A DNA stretch of 50,147 nt from an uncultured Ruminococcus sp. (GTDB lineage: Bacteria; Bacillota; Clostridia; Oscillospirales; Ruminococcaceae), in assembly GCA_945877315.1 (NCBI GenBank), contig CAMCRP010000019.1:1-50147 (forward strand), read 5' to 3'. Positions 49,164 through 50,147 of the stretch are shown here, piece after piece; positions within the stretch are counted from its first letter, which is position 1; each line of letters starts with the position of its first letter. The position numbers were made by a program, and so were the translations under genes. The notes beneath the pieces were generated by a model, which worked only from the letters and a program-made list of their open reading frames with translations, did no database searches and had not been told where the DNA came from.

Positions 49164-49343
49164 TTATGCGGGCTTATCTTTTAACAGCTCCTTTACCTCG
49201 TCAAGAGAGAGCTTAGTAGCATTTGCGATCTGCTGCATATCCTTAAATCCGCTGTTCCAAAGATTAACGGCAATCTCCTTTGCGGTTTCTTTTGCTGTTT
49301 CTTTTGTAGCTTCTTTTACATAATTTTCCATTAATTCACACAT
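49164..49343 (-). CDS. Free-standing Rpn C-terminal small protein (duplicated tail)
   Basis: 59 residues from ATG 49343: MCELMENYVKEATKET to VKELLKDKPA. It matches the last part of the Rpn gene at 49471 with few changes and a 4-residue deletion in the YAKE repeat. The frame extends upstream to an ATG at 49409 (MHNKTL), but no Shine-Dalgarno precedes that ATG, while GAGGAGGG lies before 49343. So translation most likely gives only the helical tail, without the nuclease core. It sits directly downstream of the full Rpn gene on the same strand. It may be an inhibitor of the nuclease by analogy with intragenic Rpn small forms of E. coli, or simply a remnant of a partial duplication. Confidence 0.65.
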   Translation of the reverse strand: MCELMENYVKEATKETAKETAKEIAVNLWNSGFKDMQQIANATKLSLDEVKELLKDKPA

Positions 49344-49470
49344 ATTACCATAACCCTCCTCGGTTTCCTTGAATTGTTTTACTTTATCGGATAATGTCTT
49401 GTTGTGCATTTAACGTGGAAAAGCAGTTCGACAGGAGCATAAGGCAGAATCGGTTTGAGTAATTTTGCTG

Positions 49471-49662
49471 TCAAGCAGTTTTGTCAGACAACAGCTCCTT
49501 TACCTCGTCAAGAGAGAGCTTAGTAGCATTTGCGATCTGCTGCATATCCTTAAATCCGCCGTTCCAAAGATTAACGGCAATCTCCTTTGCAGCTTGTTTT
49601 GCAGCTTCTTTTGTAGCTTCTTTTGCATATTCTTTTGCATAATTTTCCATTAATTCACACAT
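49471..49662 (-). other. Predicted internal translation unit: 63-residue C-terminal Rpn small protein
   Basis: ATG at 49662 (MCELMENYAKEYAKEA) in frame with the Rpn gene, preceded by GGAGGG (49678-49673) with 10-nt spacing. The same arrangement occurs in the copy at 33807 and the tail gene at 49343. Confidence 0.55.
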
Positions 49663-50147
49663 ATTACCATAACCCTCCTCAGTTTCCTTGAATTGTTTTA
49701 CCTTATCGGATAATGTCTTGTTGTGCATTTTATTAGGATCAACGCAGAAAAGATCCTGCATCAATCTGCCAAGTTCAGTTTCGTCACGAATTTCACCGTT
49801 TACATATATTATGTGTGAGCCGTCATCGAATATTGCATCTGACAGCTCCGATATTTTTCTGTTGATGGTATAAATGGGCTTTCCACCTTTAAGTGTGTCA
49901 TGTTCTGTTATGAAGATAACATAGGTTTCAGGCAGCTCGGTCACTGTCTGTCCCTTTAAAAGCAGATTTGCGTCCATAAGGCTGCTGTTATACCTTGCCC
50001 GTCTTGGGAATGCACCGTCATTGTCCCGCTGGACTTCAATGTCATAGTGCTTGCCCTTACTGTCAACAGCGTAAATATCCAGCCTTGATGACCTGCCTTG
50101 AAGATTTTTCAGTTCGATCTGTGAATCTGTTTTCAGAACGGTCAAAT
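49471..50147 (-). CDS. Rpn family PD-(D/E)XK nuclease, 5' end outside window
   Basis: 225 codons visible; the N-terminus lies beyond the right edge (the last partial codon matches Asp of the paralogue's DDLTVL). Catalytic motif RLDIYAVDSKG..YDIEVQRD is intact. Very similar to the gene at 33628 in core and tail. C-terminal region has YAKEYAKEATKEAAK repeats and the IAVNLWNGGFKDMQQ domain. Function as for the other copy. A second start inside the frame is described separately. Confidence 0.88.
   Translation of the reverse strand, partial: LTVLKTDSQIELKNLQGRSSRLDIYAVDSKGKHYDIEVQRDNDGAFPRRARYNSSLMDANLLLKGQTVTELPETYVIFITEHDTLKGGKPIYTINRKISELSDAIFDDGSHIIYVNGEIRDETELGRLMQDLFCVDPNKMHNKTLSDKVKQFKETEEGYGNMCELMENYAKEYAKEATKEAAKQAAKEIAVNLWNGGFKDMQQIANATKLSLDEVKELLSDKTA

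Noticed and set aside
48774-49184. 136-codon plus-strand open frame in the kinase-Rpn gap
   Set aside because: No ribosome-binding site, crosses the three hairpins and a terminator, unusual composition. The first ~35 codons might be a remnant of an unknown gene, but nothing recognisable.

Overview
The window reads as a chromosomal segment of a Gram-positive anaerobe of the Bacillota, most like a Ruminococcus/Oscillospiraceae gut or rumen bacterium. This is inference from gene content: a darA-holB-ricT block, a 2-hydroxyacyl-CoA dehydratase activase, DUF4214 and Big2 secreted proteins, purine-rich Shine-Dalgarno sites, TTG/GTG starts and many TTGACA-17-TATAAT promoters. No rRNA, CRISPR array or phage is visible. 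One tRNA gene (Ser, GGA) is present.

Layout. 1-7720 (minus): a Ter-type stress module. TerY (VWA), a PP2C phosphatase and a zinc-finger kinase form one operon; a Ca2+ P-type ATPase, TerD and an AIM24 protein follow behind a second promoter. 8011-10260: a large secreted Big2/DUF4214 protein. 10443-15228: AAA ATPase, small alarmone synthetase, YchF, a small Cys-rich membrane protein and an AI-2E-type permease. 15486-19993: a GH13 enzyme with a C-terminal DUF1653 domain, then a fused ABC transporter. 20159-25483: a housekeeping run (decarboxylase, c-di-AMP receptor DarA, HolB, RicT, SPFH protein, acetyltransferase). 25660-33569: uncharacterised proteins, shikimate kinase, and a dehydratase activase with its partner.

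The most interesting part is 34600-41970, a sulfur/cysteine operon. It starts with a putative attenuator containing a 14-residue leader peptide, MKKLFCCFMCKVQM, followed by a canonical terminator 16 nt before the first gene. The genes are yezD, a CysK-type synthase, a JAMM (Mec-like) peptidase, a ThiS/CysO-MoeB-rhodanese fusion, a family 2A encapsulin shell (SrpI-like), a cysteine desulfurase with a ~220-residue cargo-type N-terminal extension, and a serine acetyltransferase. Together they suggest carrier-bound cysteine synthesis linked to a sulfur-storing nanocompartment. In the sequence as given the operon is damaged: two in-frame stops in cysK, a +1 shift in a C5 run in the shell gene, a TAG in the desulfurase, and an apparent lost stop in the acetyltransferase.

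42203-46895 holds pyrE, small hypothetical and lipoprotein genes, and a ROK sugar kinase/mannose-6-phosphate isomerase pair. 46957-48699 is a receptor-type Ser/Thr kinase broken by two homopolymer indels and a TAG. Two Rpn (PD-(D/E)XK) nuclease genes, at 33628-34449 and 49471 to the right edge, flank the segment that contains every damaged gene. Both Rpn genes carry a strong internal Shine-Dalgarno plus ATG that would make a separate C-terminal small protein. A free-standing duplicate of that tail lies at 49164-49343. Two copies of a 103-bp palindromic element (17244-17346 and 43692-43794) and a candidate structured RNA (about 48930-49099) complete the non-coding features.
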